Source: an uncultured Pelagibacteraceae bacterium (lineage in GTDB: Bacteria; Pseudomonadota; Alphaproteobacteria; Pelagibacterales; Pelagibacteraceae). Taken from it: 51,673 nt of DNA. A program made the position numbers and the translations under genes. How positions within the stretch are numbered: the first letter of the stretch is position 1; each line of letters opens with the position of its first letter. Under the pieces are notes generated by a model. It had not been told where the DNA came from. It searched no databases and saw nothing but the letters and a program-made list of their open reading frames with translations. The stretch spans positions 1-51,673 of the forward strand of contig CABXUA010000006.1 of NCBI GenBank assembly GCA_902515355.1, written 5' to 3'. Shown one piece after another: positions 17,893-27,158 of the stretch.

Positions 17893-18027
17893 ATGAAAAG
17901 AACTTATCAACCAAGTAAAATAGTAAGAAAAAGAAGACATGGATTCAGGTCGAGAATGTCAACAAAGGGTGGTCGTAAGCTTATAGCGAGAAGGCGAGCT
18001 AAGGGTCGTAGAAAAGTTTCAACATAG
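17893..18027 (+). CDS. rpmH: 50S ribosomal protein L34
   Basis: A 44-residue, strongly basic protein beginning [19 protein letters not shown] and ending in a run of Arg/Lys ([11 protein letters not shown]). This is the invariant L34 pattern at the standard length. It opens the classical rpmH-rnpA-yidD-yidC cluster; rnpA starts 6 bases after its stop. The 50 bases upstream are A/T-only and hold the cluster's likely promoter, without a box clear enough to place. Confidence 0.97.
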   Translation: MKRTYQPSKIVRKRRHGFRSRMSTKGGRKLIARRRAKGRRKVST

Positions 18028-18033
18028 TTTTTC

Positions 18034-18381
18034 ATGTTCAAGGTTGAGAGTCTTAAAAAAAATAACCATTTTAAAATAGTGTTAAGAGATAAAAAATTCC
18101 ATTCGGATTTTTTTTCAATTTATGCAACTAAAAATTTTATAAAAAAAAACAGTAAAAAAATTCTTAACATCAGCTTCGTAATGAAAAAAAAAATAGGTAA
18201 CGCTGTAAAAAGAAATAGAATTAGACGTAAATTGAAAGCTATAGTAATAAAACTATCAAAAATAAAAGGTGCAATTAACTCTGATTACACATATATAGTT
18301 TTTGGTAAAGCAAAAGCATATAATGTAAAACAAGATGTTCTTTTGTTAGAAATGAACAAAACATTTAAAAAAATTAAATAA
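18034..18381 (+). CDS. rnpA: Ribonuclease P protein component
   Basis: The protein subunit of RNase P (115 residues) helps the catalytic RNA trim the 5' ends of tRNA precursors. The RNR motif is seen in IGNAVKRNRIRRKLKAIV (about 58-75). The gene order rpmH-rnpA-yidD is diagnostic. Sequence is Lys-rich, in line with the local composition. The RNase P RNA itself is not in this window. Confidence 0.93.
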   Translation: MFKVESLKKNNHFKIVLRDKKFHSDFFSIYATKNFIKKNSKKILNISFVMKKKIGNAVKRNRIRRKLKAIVIKLSKIKGAINSDYTYIVFGKAKAYNVKQDVLLLEMNKTFKKIK

Positions 18382-18384
18382 ACA

Positions 18385-18648
18385 ATGTCAAAAGTTGCAA
18401 TTTTTTTCATTATTAACCTAATCAAATTTTATAAATATTTATTTTCTCCAATTTTGGGAAATAGATGCAGATATTTACCAACTTGCTCAGAATATTTTAT
18501 AGATGCCCTAAAAATTCACGGATTATTAAAAGGTTGTTGGATGGGTATGAAAAGGATTTTTTCTTGTCATCCAATTAAACTTTTGGGCGGTGGATCAGGT
18601 CTTGATTTTGTGACAAAAAAAGACACTAGGAAAAATACAAATGGATAG
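18385..18648 (+). CDS. yidD: YidD, membrane protein insertion efficiency factor
   Basis: An 87-residue protein carrying the conserved YidD core: FYKYLFSPILGNRCRYLPTC, then SEYFIDALKIHGLLKGCWMG and RIFSCHP. The three conserved cysteines are present. An N-terminal amphipathic or weak membrane segment precedes the core. In homologues it assists YidC in insertion of membrane proteins. Its end overlaps the yidC start by 8 bases (18641-18648), supporting translational coupling. Confidence 0.93.
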   Translation: MSKVAIFFIINLIKFYKYLFSPILGNRCRYLPTCSEYFIDALKIHGLLKGCWMGMKRIFSCHPIKLLGGGSGLDFVTKKDTRKNTNG

Positions 18649-20335
18649 CAGAAACGTATTTGTTGCAATAGCTTTGTCCTTAGCAGTGCTTCTTTTTTGG
18701 AGTGCATTTTTTGAAACTCCTAAGCCTATTAAAACAGAAGGAATAGTAGAAGAACAAAAAAAATTAAATAGTAAGGTAGAAAATAATGAAATTACACCTA
18801 ATATAAATCAAAAAGCGCCAGAGGTATTTGTATCAAGAGAAGACTCTATCAATGAAAATGAAAGAATAGCCTTAGAGAATGAAAAAGTAAAAGGATCTAT
18901 ATCTTTAAAAGGTGGAGTCTTTGATGATCTTTCATTTAAAACACATAAAAAAGAAATAGGAAAAGAAGATAACGTTGTTTTTTTAAATCCAAAAGGCTCA
19001 CAAGATGGATATTATGTTGAAACTGGATGGACAAGTGTTGGAAATAAAATAAAAGTTCCCACAATTAATTCCCAGTGGTCAGTGGTGGGCAATAAAACGT
19101 TAGGAGTTAACAAGCCTTTAATTTTAGAGTGGAATAATAATGAGGGTCTAGTTTTTAGGAAACAGATAGAGCTTGATGAAAAATATTTATTCAAAGTAAA
19201 TCAAGAAGTTAAAAATAATATGGGCAAACCAATTGAGTTATATCCTTATGCTCAAATTACTAGAGATAAAAAACCTGAGGGATTAACTGATTTTTTTATT
19301 TTACATGAGGGTTTTATAGGAGTTTTTGATAAAGAATTAAAAGAAGATGGATATGATGATATTGAGGACAAAAGCCAGGTAAGAGAGGCTAACAATGGTT
19401 GGCTAGGAATTACTGACAAATATTGGATGACGGCTATTGTTCCACCAAAAAATGAAAATTTCAAATCTACCTTTTTATACAAAAATGGATTTAAAGCTAA
19501 TTATATTCTTAATAATCCTGTAATTATAAAGCCAGCTTCTAGTGAAAAAAATCAAATTAGATTATTTGTCGCTGCAAAAGAGGTAGAGACTATTGATTCC
19601 TATGCAAAAACACAAAACATAGAAAAATTTGATTTAGTAATTGACTGGGGTTGGTTTTATTTTTTCACTAAGCCTCTTTTCTTTATTATAGATTATTTAT
19701 TTAAAATTACAGGCAATTTTGGAATAGCAATTATACTAATCACTGCAGGAATTAGATTAATATTTTTCCCTCTTGCAAATTACTCTTTTAGATCTATGGC
19801 AAAAATGAAAGCTTTGCAGCCTGAAATGACAAGACTTAAGGATGTACACAAGGACGATAAGGTAAAATTACAACAAGAGATAATGGCTTTATATAAAAAA
19901 GAAAAGGTAAATCCTGCATCAGGATGTTTGCCAATTTTAATTCAGATACCTTTTTTCTTTGCTATTTACAAAATGTTGTTTATTTCCCTGGAAATGAGAC
20001 ACCAACCTTTTTTTGGTTGGATTAAAGACTTATCTGCTCAAGATCCAACATCTATATTTAACCTCTTTGGATTGATACCTTGGGACCCTCCAAGTTTCTT
20101 AATTATAGGAATTTGGCCTATACTAATGGGACTAACAATGTTTCTACAACAAAAACTAAATCCAGCACCAACTGATCCTATTCAAGCAAAAATATTTATG
20201 TTCTTTCCTCTTTTTCTAACAATTATTTTAGCACCTTTCCCGTCTGGACTTGTTGTTTATTGGACAATAAATAACGTTTTAACTATCGCTCAGCAATATG
20301 TAATAATGAGGAAGACAAAAGTTAAAACTGTTTAA
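18641..20335 (+). CDS. yidC: Membrane protein insertase YidC
   Basis: YidC (564 residues) inserts and folds inner-membrane proteins such as the F0 c subunit encoded at 35540. It has the N-terminal membrane segment (about 7-25), the large periplasmic beta domain typical of gram-negative YidC (about 55-330) and the conserved five-helix core at 340-560. The core includes GNFGIAIILITAGIRLIFFPL with the substrate-groove Arg, the cytoplasmic hairpin KALQPEMTRLKD and CLPILIQIPFFFAIYKML. The argB ATG follows the TAA with no spacer. The engB gene often found at this point in alphaproteobacteria is not here. Confidence 0.96.
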   Translation: MDSRNVFVAIALSLAVLLFWSAFFETPKPIKTEGIVEEQKKLNSKVENNEITPNINQKAPEVFVSREDSINENERIALENEKVKGSISLKGGVFDDLSFKTHKKEIGKEDNVVFLNPKGSQDGYYVETGWTSVGNKIKVPTINSQWSVVGNKTLGVNKPLILEWNNNEGLVFRKQIELDEKYLFKVNQEVKNNMGKPIELYPYAQITRDKKPEGLTDFFILHEGFIGVFDKELKEDGYDDIEDKSQVREANNGWLGITDKYWMTAIVPPKNENFKSTFLYKNGFKANYILNNPVIIKPASSEKNQIRLFVAAKEVETIDSYAKTQNIEKFDLVIDWGWFYFFTKPLFFIIDYLFKITGNFGIAIILITAGIRLIFFPLANYSFRSMAKMKALQPEMTRLKDVHKDDKVKLQQEIMALYKKEKVNPASGCLPILIQIPFFFAIYKMLFISLEMRHQPFFGWIKDLSAQDPTSIFNLFGLIPWDPPSFLIIGIWPILMGLTMFLQQKLNPAPTDPIQAKIFMFFPLFLTIILAPFPSGLVVYWTINNVLTIAQQYVIMRKTKVKTV

Positions 20336-21205
20336 ATGTCCGAAGAAAATTATCTTAAAAATATTGAAAAGTTTTGGCCGAAGAAAATGCCAAAAATAAC
20401 AAATATAGAAAAGTATATCTTAAAATACAAAAAAGAAATAATAGTTATTAAATATGGTGGCAATGTACTAATAGATAGAAACATTTTTAATAATTTTATA
20501 GAAGATATAAGTGTGCTTAATAAACTAGGACTTTCTATTGTAGTTGTTCATGGAGGAGGCCCAAGAATAGAGAGAGAGTTAAAAAAAGAAAATATAGAGT
20601 CAAAATTTGTCAAGGGATTAAGAGTTACCGATAAAAAAGTAATTGGGATAGTTGAAAAAGTATTAATTGATTTTAATAAAGATATTGTAAATTCTTTAAT
20701 TAGCAAGGGTTCAAAAGCAATTCCTATAAATACGGATAGTAATAATATAATAAATGTTACCCCAGATAAGGAAGAACTTGGCTTTGTCGGTATACCAAAT
20801 AAAATTAACACTGATATTATTAATGAGGCAATAAATCAAAATCAAATACCAGTGGTGGCACCTTTAGGTTTGGATATGAATAATCAGACTTTCAATATTA
20901 ACGGGGATACTGCAGCGAGCGCTATAGCCAAAAAACTTAGATCAAGAAGACTTTTATTAATGACAAATGTTGAAGGTGTATATGATGATAAAAAAAATTT
21001 AATATCAGAAATTAAACCTTTTGATTTAGAAAATTTAGTAAAATTTAAAATTGTACAAGGTGGCATGATACCGAAAATAGAAAATTGCATCGATGCAGTT
21101 GAAAATGGGGTGAGAGGTGTAGTTATACTTGATGGTAGGAAGCCTCATTCAATACTTGAAGAGATATTTTCTGATAAAGGTGCAGGAACTTTGATAAGAA
21201 AATGA
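20336..21205 (+). CDS. argB: Acetylglutamate kinase
   Basis: ArgB phosphorylates N-acetylglutamate, the second step of arginine synthesis. The 289-residue protein shows the amino-acid-kinase fold: IVIKYGGNVL (phosphate-binding Lys/Gly), VVHGGGPRIE, NINGDTAASAIAKKL, LLMTNVEGVYDD and GGMIPKIENCIDAV. An extra N-terminal helix (residues 1-30) is present, as in arginine-sensitive hexameric forms, so feedback by arginine is possible (inference). It starts directly after yidC and overlaps the HAD gene by four bases. ArgJ is at 7628. Confidence 0.95.
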   Translation: MSEENYLKNIEKFWPKKMPKITNIEKYILKYKKEIIVIKYGGNVLIDRNIFNNFIEDISVLNKLGLSIVVVHGGGPRIERELKKENIESKFVKGLRVTDKKVIGIVEKVLIDFNKDIVNSLISKGSKAIPINTDSNNIINVTPDKEELGFVGIPNKINTDIINEAINQNQIPVVAPLGLDMNNQTFNINGDTAASAIAKKLRSRRLLLMTNVEGVYDDKKNLISEIKPFDLENLVKFKIVQGGMIPKIENCIDAVENGVRGVVILDGRKPHSILEEIFSDKGAGTLIRK

Positions 21206-21867
21206 AAGAATTGACAAAAATTAAATACTGGTTATTTGATTTGGATAATACTCTTTATTCTGGTCAAACCAAAGTGTTCGACCAAGTAGATAAAAAAATG
21301 TCCTCTTTTATATCTAAAAAATTAAATATACCTGTAGAGGAAGCAAAAAAAATTCAGAAAGAATATTTCCATAAATACAGTACTACTCTATCTGGAATGA
21401 TGAAGCATCATAATATAGATGCTAATGAATTTTTGGAATTCGTTCATGATGTGAATTTGGACTTCTTAAAAGAAGATAAAGACCTAGAAATTGAAATTTC
21501 AAGGATAAAAGGAAAAAAAATTATTTTTACTAATGGTTCTAAAGCTCATGCAAAAAATGTAACCAAAAAGATTGGAATAGATAAGCTTTTTGATGGAGTT
21601 TTTGATATTGTAGAGTCTAATTTTATTCCTAAACCTTCATTGGAAGCTTATAAAATGTTAATACAAAAATACAAAATTGAGCCACAATATTGTATATTAG
21701 TAGAGGATATCGCTAGAAATCTAAAGCCTGCTCATGAACTTGGAATGAAAACAGTTTGGATAAAAAATGATGAGCCTTGGGCAGCAGAATTTTCTAACGA
21801 AAAATTTATTAATTATAGAACAGAAAATTTAACAAGTTTTTTAAAGGAGATAAATGAACTTAAATAA
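21202..21867 (+). CDS. HAD-superfamily hydrolase, pyrimidine 5'-nucleotidase-like
   Basis: A 221-residue HAD hydrolase with motif [11 protein letters not shown] (the two catalytic Asp), motif [12 protein letters not shown], and motifs III/IV with conserved Lys (IPKPS) and [17 protein letters not shown]. The FDLDNTLY form with a helical cap between motifs I and II fits the SDT1/pyrimidine 5'-nucleotidase subgroup seen near argB in other alphaproteobacteria. The true substrate cannot be told. It overlaps argB by 4 bases and dapD by 14 bases. Confidence 0.85.
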   Translation: MKELTKIKYWLFDLDNTLYSGQTKVFDQVDKKMSSFISKKLNIPVEEAKKIQKEYFHKYSTTLSGMMKHHNIDANEFLEFVHDVNLDFLKEDKDLEIEISRIKGKKIIFTNGSKAHAKNVTKKIGIDKLFDGVFDIVESNFIPKPSLEAYKMLIQKYKIEPQYCILVEDIARNLKPAHELGMKTVWIKNDEPWAAEFSNEKFINYRTENLTSFLKEINELK

Positions 21868-22678
21868 TATTGAAAAATCTATAAATGAAGCTTTTGCTAA
21901 CAAAGATAAAATAGATAGTTCAGATAAAACCTTGAATGATTTAGTGCGTGAAACGATAGATTTATTAGATACTGGTAAAATAAGAGTAGCTGAAAAAAAA
22001 GGAGACAAATGGGAAGTTAATCAATGGATTAAAAAAGCGATACTTTTAAGTTTTAAGGTAAATAAAATGAAAGCCTCTAAAGGTCCTTATTCAACTTGGT
22101 ATGATAAAATAGAAGGGAAAACTCAAGGCTGGGATGAAAAAAAAATTAGAGAAGCAGGATTTAGATATGTTCCAAATGGTGTTATTAGAAAAGGTTCTTT
22201 TATTGCAAAGAATGTTGTTTTAATGCCTTCATTTATTAACGTAGGAGCTTATGTAGACGAAGGAACAATGATTGATACTTGGGCATCCGTTGGTTCTTGC
22301 GCTCAAGTAGGAAAAAATTGTCATATCTCTGGTGGGGCTGGTATTGGAGGTGTTTTAGAACCCATGCAAGCCAATCCAACTATAGTAGAAGATAATTGTT
22401 TTGTTGGAGCAAGGTCAGAAATTGCTGAAGGAGTTATCGTAGAAAGAGGATCAGTATTATCAATGGGAGTTTACATCGGAGGTTCAACAAGAATTGTTGA
22501 CAGAGCTACAGGTGAAATCCATTATGGAAAAGTTCCAGCATATTCAGTTGTTGTTCCAGGCTCTATGCCGAGTAAAAAAAATCCTGAAGGACCATCACTG
22601 TATTGTGTTGTTATTGTTAAAAAAGTAGATGAAAAAACAAGAAGCAAAACTTCAATAAACGATTTGTTGAGAGACTAA
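21854..22678 (+). CDS. dapD: 2,3,4,5-tetrahydropyridine-2,6-dicarboxylate N-succinyltransferase
   Basis: DapD succinylates tetrahydrodipicolinate using succinyl-CoA in the lysine/meso-diaminopimelate route. The 274-residue protein has the N-terminal helical domain and a left-handed beta-helix built from hexapeptide repeats, in [20 protein letters not shown] and the following [15 protein letters not shown]. The latter is the DapD signature. Length is normal. It is followed by dapE, the next-but-one pathway enzyme, supporting the succinylase branch. Confidence 0.96.
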   Translation: MNLNNIEKSINEAFANKDKIDSSDKTLNDLVRETIDLLDTGKIRVAEKKGDKWEVNQWIKKAILLSFKVNKMKASKGPYSTWYDKIEGKTQGWDEKKIREAGFRYVPNGVIRKGSFIAKNVVLMPSFINVGAYVDEGTMIDTWASVGSCAQVGKNCHISGGAGIGGVLEPMQANPTIVEDNCFVGARSEIAEGVIVERGSVLSMGVYIGGSTRIVDRATGEIHYGKVPAYSVVVPGSMPSKKNPEGPSLYCVVIVKKVDEKTRSKTSINDLLRD

Positions 22679-22685
22679 TTATTTG

Positions 22686-23825
22686 ATGACTTTAAGTGAA
22701 TTAAAATTAGCTAAAGAATTGATTCGAAAACCAAGCATTACACCAAAAGATGCTGGAGCAATAAATCTTTTAGCAAAAAATTTACGGTCCCTTGGCTTTA
22801 ATTGTAAAATTATAAAATTTAAGAATATAAAAAATTTATACGCTAAACTTGGGAAGTCTTCACCAAATTTTTGTTACGCTGGGCACACAGATGTTGTTCC
22901 ACCCGGAAAAATAAGTAGCTGGAGAATTAATCCATTTAAACCAAAAGTAATAAATAACAAATTAATTGGACGTGGAGCTAGTGATATGAAGGCTTCTATT
23001 GCTTGTTTTGTAGCTGCAGTCAGTAAGTTTAAATCTAAAAATAAAAAATTTAAAGGTTCTATAAGCTTATTAATTACTGGTGATGAGGAAGGAATAGCAA
23101 TTAATGGAACTAAAAGAGTTATAAAATATTTGAAAAGAAAAAGAGAAAAAATTAACTTCTGTTTAGTAGGTGAGCCTACAAATCCAAATAACCTTGGAGA
23201 AATGATAAAAATTGGAAGAAGAGGAAGTATGACTGGAAGGCTTACCATATTTGGCGTTCAAGGCCATGTAGCTTATCCACATGCTGCTAAGAATCCATCA
23301 AATATAATAATTAAAATCCTAAAAAAAATTAAAGATTTAAAATTAGATAAAGGAACTAAAAATTTTCAACCTTCAAATCTAGAAATAACAAAAATTAATA
23401 TAGATAACCACGCAGATAATGTAATTCCTGGTTTAGCGACTGCAGTATTTAACATAAGATTTAATGACAGGCATTCAGCTAGTTCCTTAAAGAGAAAACT
23501 CAACAAAATTTTTAAATCTATAACTAAAAGTAACAAGTGTAGGTTTAAGATAAAATATGAGGTGTCAGGTGAAGCTTTTTTAACTAAACCTAACAAAACT
23601 ACCTATATGATACAAAATATTATAAAAAAAATTACTGGTATAAAACCTAAATTATCTACTTCTGGGGGAACCTCTGATGCGAGATTTATAAGAAATATTG
23701 CACCTTGTTTAGAATTTGGACTTGTTGGACAATCTATGCATAAAATAGATGAAAGTGTATCAGTAACAGACTTGAAAAAATTAACTAAAATATATGAGAA
23801 TATTTTGGTAAGTTATTTTAAGTGA
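22686..23825 (+). CDS. dapE: Succinyl-diaminopimelate desuccinylase
   Basis: DapE removes the succinyl group from N-succinyl-L,L-diaminopimelate. This M20 metallopeptidase-fold protein (379 residues from the ATG at 22686; a TTG three bases earlier is less likely) has the metal ligands in AGHTDVVPPG, RGASDMKAS and GDEEGIAINGT, the conserved LVGEPT, the GRRGSMTG dimerisation-domain entry, SGGTSDARFI and the C-terminal His in GQSMHKIDE. Directly after dapD with a 7-base gap. Complete active site. Confidence 0.94.
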   Translation: MTLSELKLAKELIRKPSITPKDAGAINLLAKNLRSLGFNCKIIKFKNIKNLYAKLGKSSPNFCYAGHTDVVPPGKISSWRINPFKPKVINNKLIGRGASDMKASIACFVAAVSKFKSKNKKFKGSISLLITGDEEGIAINGTKRVIKYLKRKREKINFCLVGEPTNPNNLGEMIKIGRRGSMTGRLTIFGVQGHVAYPHAAKNPSNIIIKILKKIKDLKLDKGTKNFQPSNLEITKINIDNHADNVIPGLATAVFNIRFNDRHSASSLKRKLNKIFKSITKSNKCRFKIKYEVSGEAFLTKPNKTTYMIQNIIKKITGIKPKLSTSGGTSDARFIRNIAPCLEFGLVGQSMHKIDESVSVTDLKKLTKIYENILVSYFK

Positions 23826-24742
23826 AAACTGGAATTATTACCACAGACTCTTATCTAGATCATGAAACTGGCCAAGGACATCCTGAAAGGGCAGACAGAG
23901 TTTCTATCATAATTAGTAATCTTAAAAAAAATAAAAAGTTGGCTTGGAAAAAGCCTGCTAATTTCGACCCTAAATATTTAAAAATAGCTCATAACCCGAA
24001 ATATATTAATCAAGTAGAAAAGTCTTTTCCTAAAAAAGGTTTGTTTTTCTTAGATGGTGACACTATCATTTCCCCTGGAAGCAAGAGAGCAGCTTCGGAT
24101 GCAGTTGGATCAATCATTACCGCGATTGATAGCGTTTTTAAAAAAGAATTTAAAAATGTTTTTTGTCCTGTTAGACCGCCTGGCCACCATGCTGAAAAAA
24201 ATAAAGCAATGGGCTTTTGTGTTTATAATAATGTTGCAGTTGGTGCACATTATCTTCTTGAAAAATATAAATTAAGTAAAGTTGCAATCATTGATTTTGA
24301 TGTTCACCACGGTAACGGAACTCAAAATATTTTTTATGAAAATGAGAAAGTTTTATATATATCTACACATCAGTACCCCTTCTATCCAGGAACCGGTTCA
24401 GACAATGAGAAGGGCAAATATAACAATATTTTTAATATACCTTTGCCAGCTGGAACAAATTCTGAAGAATATTTAAATGCCTACGAACATGTTCTAAAAA
24501 AAATAAAAAAATTCAAACCTGAGTTTGTTTTATTTTCGGCTGGTTTTGATGCTCATGAGGATGATCCCCTTGCACAATTTAAATTAAAATCTAAAGATTT
24601 TTACGATATTACAAAAAGAACTTTGGAAGTTTCAAATAAAAGCAGTGACTATAAAGTAGTTTCAATTTTGGAAGGTGGCTACAATTTAAATGCACTAAAA
24701 GAAAGTTCTGAAATGCATTTAAATGCTTTGATAGAGAATTAA
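23822..24742 (+). CDS. Histone deacetylase-like amidohydrolase
   Basis: A 306-residue zinc amidohydrolase of the arginase/deacetylase fold (HDAC/AcuC/acetylpolyamine family). Signature motifs: an N-terminal TDSYLDHETGQGHPERADR, RPPGHHAEKNKAMGFC (proton-relay histidines), DFDVHHGNGTQ (Zn-binding Asp and His) and SAGFDAHEDDPLAQ (second Zn-binding Asp). It begins with GTG and overlaps dapE by 4 bases. Substrate may be an acetylated polyamine or other small acyl compound; its place behind dapE is typical of alphaproteobacteria and does not by itself prove a lysine-pathway role. Confidence 0.9.
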   Translation: MKTGIITTDSYLDHETGQGHPERADRVSIIISNLKKNKKLAWKKPANFDPKYLKIAHNPKYINQVEKSFPKKGLFFLDGDTIISPGSKRAASDAVGSIITAIDSVFKKEFKNVFCPVRPPGHHAEKNKAMGFCVYNNVAVGAHYLLEKYKLSKVAIIDFDVHHGNGTQNIFYENEKVLYISTHQYPFYPGTGSDNEKGKYNNIFNIPLPAGTNSEEYLNAYEHVLKKIKKFKPEFVLFSAGFDAHEDDPLAQFKLKSKDFYDITKRTLEVSNKSSDYKVVSILEGGYNLNALKESSEMHLNALIEN

Positions 24743-26437
24743 TTATAAACCAAATACAGTTTTATTCTTTGCGATTTTTTTAAGTTTTTCTTCAGTTTTT
24801 TCTAAATTTAAAACATAATGCCAGTAGTATCTTGCTTTTATCTTCTCATTATTCATCCACAAAACGTCTCCATAATGATCGTTTACTATAGGATCAGACG
24901 GCATAAGAGTTACCGCTAGACGTAAATATTTTTCTGCTTCTTGATATCTTTCTAATTTGAACAAAGCCCATCCTAAAGAGTCAACTATGTAACCGTCATT
25001 TTTTTTTAATTCGTTCGCTTCTTTTAGCATTTTTAAAGACTTCTCAATATTTATACCTTTTTCTATCCAAGAATAAGCTAAATAATTAATTACATAAGCT
25101 TGTTTTGGAGACACACTTAATGAATTTAATAAATCTTTCTCAGCTTTCTCCCATTCACCTATTCTTTCATGTGATACTCCTCTACCCTCTGTTGCTTTAG
25201 GGTATAAGTAATGTTTTTTATCTATCGAGTCTAAAACTTTTGTGTAATATGTTATTGCCTCATCAAATTTTTCATTATTTTTTAAAAATCTTGCATAGTC
25301 AAAGATTTGATTTACATCTGGGTATTTAATCTTGTTAAAACTATTTTTTAGAAGGTTTAATGACTCTTTAGTTTTATCTTGCTCATTTAAAATTTTTGCT
25401 ATTTCTTTTGAAGCATGCCAATTATAAATAGATCCTTCGTTAATAAAAGATTTATAAATATCTTTTGACAAATTTAATTTTTCCATCATGTAAAAGTTCT
25501 CAGCGTAGAGAGAGTCAAAAGACTTAAAATTTTGATTTAGGTATTTAGATAGATTTAAATAAAAATTTGAGAGAGTATAAGAAGACTGTGAAGATAAAGC
25601 ATTAGCTAAAATATATAAAATTTCAGCAGTGACATGTGCTAAACTTGCGCAATCAAACTCATTAAAAAAAAGATTTGAATTATTTTTAATATCTTCTTTT
25701 AATTGAAGTAGAATTAAATTTCTTGGAACTGTTTTTAAAGATAAATCAATAACTTCTACCGCTTTGTTTATCTGACTATTTTTGTTTAAAAAATTAGCAT
25801 AAAAAAAACTATATCTAGAAAAATCGGTATTTTCATCAGAAATAAGACTCGTAAAACTCAAGTTGGTTTCTTTGGAGTCAAAATAACATTTAGCTAATGT
25901 AGTTTGAATTTTTTTTATATTACTAAATCTTTTTGGAAGTTTTTCGATTAGCGCATAAGACTCTTCTTCTTTAATATTTGGAAATTGAATCCAATTTTTT
26001 AGCGAAGTAGAAACGAGATTTTGAATCGCGTTTTGACTATTTTTATTATTTTCTAGTTTTTTAAAATATTTATATGCCTCATTAAATCTATTATTTTTTA
26101 GATGATAAATTCCAATTATCAAATTTCCCTGATAACTTTCTAATTTTTTATTTTCAAGTTTTTTTGAATATTTATAAGCTTCATATATTTTTCCAGAGTT
26201 TATCAATGCAAATTGGTAAAGAGTGGGATATGATGGATGCTTATCTTCCAGTCCTTCTAATTCTTTTAAGAATTTGTATGAACTCGCGTATTCGTTGTCA
26301 TACAATGACAATAAACCTGAAAAATAATTCGAGATTTTATCTGATTTATAATATTTGTCTAAATTTCTAGAATGAACTAAATTGGACTCGCAGAAAAATA
26401 AAAAAACAATTAATATAAATTTAACAATATTTTTCAT
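24743..26437 (-). CDS. Exported TPR-repeat protein, 564 aa
   Basis: A 564-residue protein with a signal peptide (MKNIVKFILIVFLFFCESNL) and many tetratricopeptide-like repeats throughout. The clearest are in the C-terminal third: NEKFDEAITYYTKVLD, GEWEKAEKDLLNSLSVSPKQ, DGYIVDSLGWALFKLERYQEAEKYLRLAVTLMPSDP. The last matches the strongly conserved C-terminal repeat of alphaproteobacterial TPR proteins. A Cys at 16 lies in the hydrophobic core and not in a clear lipobox. It is presumably periplasmic or outer-membrane associated; role unknown. Its stop directly abuts that of the HDAC-like gene, and its start lies 7 bases from the divergent UDG start. Confidence 0.82.
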   Translation of the reverse strand: MKNIVKFILIVFLFFCESNLVHSRNLDKYYKSDKISNYFSGLLSLYDNEYASSYKFLKELEGLEDKHPSYPTLYQFALINSGKIYEAYKYSKKLENKKLESYQGNLIIGIYHLKNNRFNEAYKYFKKLENNKNSQNAIQNLVSTSLKNWIQFPNIKEEESYALIEKLPKRFSNIKKIQTTLAKCYFDSKETNLSFTSLISDENTDFSRYSFFYANFLNKNSQINKAVEVIDLSLKTVPRNLILLQLKEDIKNNSNLFFNEFDCASLAHVTAEILYILANALSSQSSYTLSNFYLNLSKYLNQNFKSFDSLYAENFYMMEKLNLSKDIYKSFINEGSIYNWHASKEIAKILNEQDKTKESLNLLKNSFNKIKYPDVNQIFDYARFLKNNEKFDEAITYYTKVLDSIDKKHYLYPKATEGRGVSHERIGEWEKAEKDLLNSLSVSPKQAYVINYLAYSWIEKGINIEKSLKMLKEANELKKNDGYIVDSLGWALFKLERYQEAEKYLRLAVTLMPSDPIVNDHYGDVLWMNNEKIKARYYWHYVLNLEKTEEKLKKIAKNKTVFGL

Positions 26438-26444
26438 AATTTAA

Positions 26445-27158
26445 ATGACTAAAAAAGTTAATACCAAATTTAAAAAGCTTATCAAATACTATAATTTAAT
26501 AAATCATGATCTAATATATGGAAATAACTCAATAAATAGGTATAAGAATAAAAGTAAAAATCTTGATAAAAATAAAGCTGAGTTACTTGTCAAATTAAAA
26601 AATTCTTTAAAAAATATAAAAAATTGCAACTTGAAAAAAAGTGCGACAAATTTAGTTTTTTCAGACGGAAATGCTTACTCAAAAATAATGATAATCGGTG
26701 AAGGGCCAGGTGCAAATGAAGATAAAGAAGGATTGCCTTTTGTTGGAAGAGCAGGAAAATTATTAGACAAAATGTTGGCATCTATAAAATTAGATAGGAA
26801 AAATGTCTATATTACTAATGTAGTAAATTATAGACCTCCGGAAAATAGGAAGCCCACGGAAGAGGAAATTTTTAGATATTTTCCCTATTTAATAAAGCAT
26901 ATTGAAATAATTAATCCTAAAATACTAATACTCCTAGGTTCTACAGCTTTAAATACAATTTTAGATAATCAACAAGTCATTTCAAAGGCTAGAGGAAAGT
27001 GGAATGAAAAGAAAATTGGTAATTGCACAACTTTTGTTATTGCATCTTTCCATCCTGCATTTCTCATGAGACAACCAGATCAAAAAAAAATGGCTTGGAT
27101 TGATTTAAAAATGGTGAGACAAAAAATTAAGGATCTAAAAATTAAAATTGAAAAATAA
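26445..27158 (+). CDS. Family-4-type uracil-DNA glycosylase
   Basis: A 237-residue UDG-superfamily protein. Motif A is GEGPGANEDKEGLPFVGRAG (about 85-104), the middle motif is NVVNYRPPENRKPT and motif B is SFHPAFLMRQP (His203). It removes uracil from DNA for base excision repair. Family-4 enzymes usually bind a [4Fe-4S] cluster with four Cys. Here only Cys61 (NCNLKKSATNLVF) sits at a cluster position. The counterparts in the middle motif and following helix are Tyr129 and a Tyr-rich RYFPY, and the first Cys of CxxC is replaced. The long basic N-terminal tail (1-50) is Lys/Asn-rich. It overlaps rnhB by 11 bases. Confidence 0.85.
   Translation: MTKKVNTKFKKLIKYYNLINHDLIYGNNSINRYKNKSKNLDKNKAELLVKLKNSLKNIKNCNLKKSATNLVFSDGNAYSKIMIIGEGPGANEDKEGLPFVGRAGKLLDKMLASIKLDRKNVYITNVVNYRPPENRKPTEEEIFRYFPYLIKHIEIINPKILILLGSTALNTILDNQQVISKARGKWNEKKIGNCTTFVIASFHPAFLMRQPDQKKMAWIDLKMVRQKIKDLKIKIEK

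Noticed and set aside
17843-18034. Possible replication origin near rpmH
   Set aside because: rpmH marks oriC in many bacteria, but dnaA, dnaN and gidA are not adjacent, no DnaA-box cluster is visible, and in alphaproteobacteria this locus is often far from oriC.
22874-23248. A 124-residue minus-strand frame opposite dapE
   Set aside because: It mirrors the metal-binding part of dapE and is hydrophobic only because of the complement of Lys/Asn codons.
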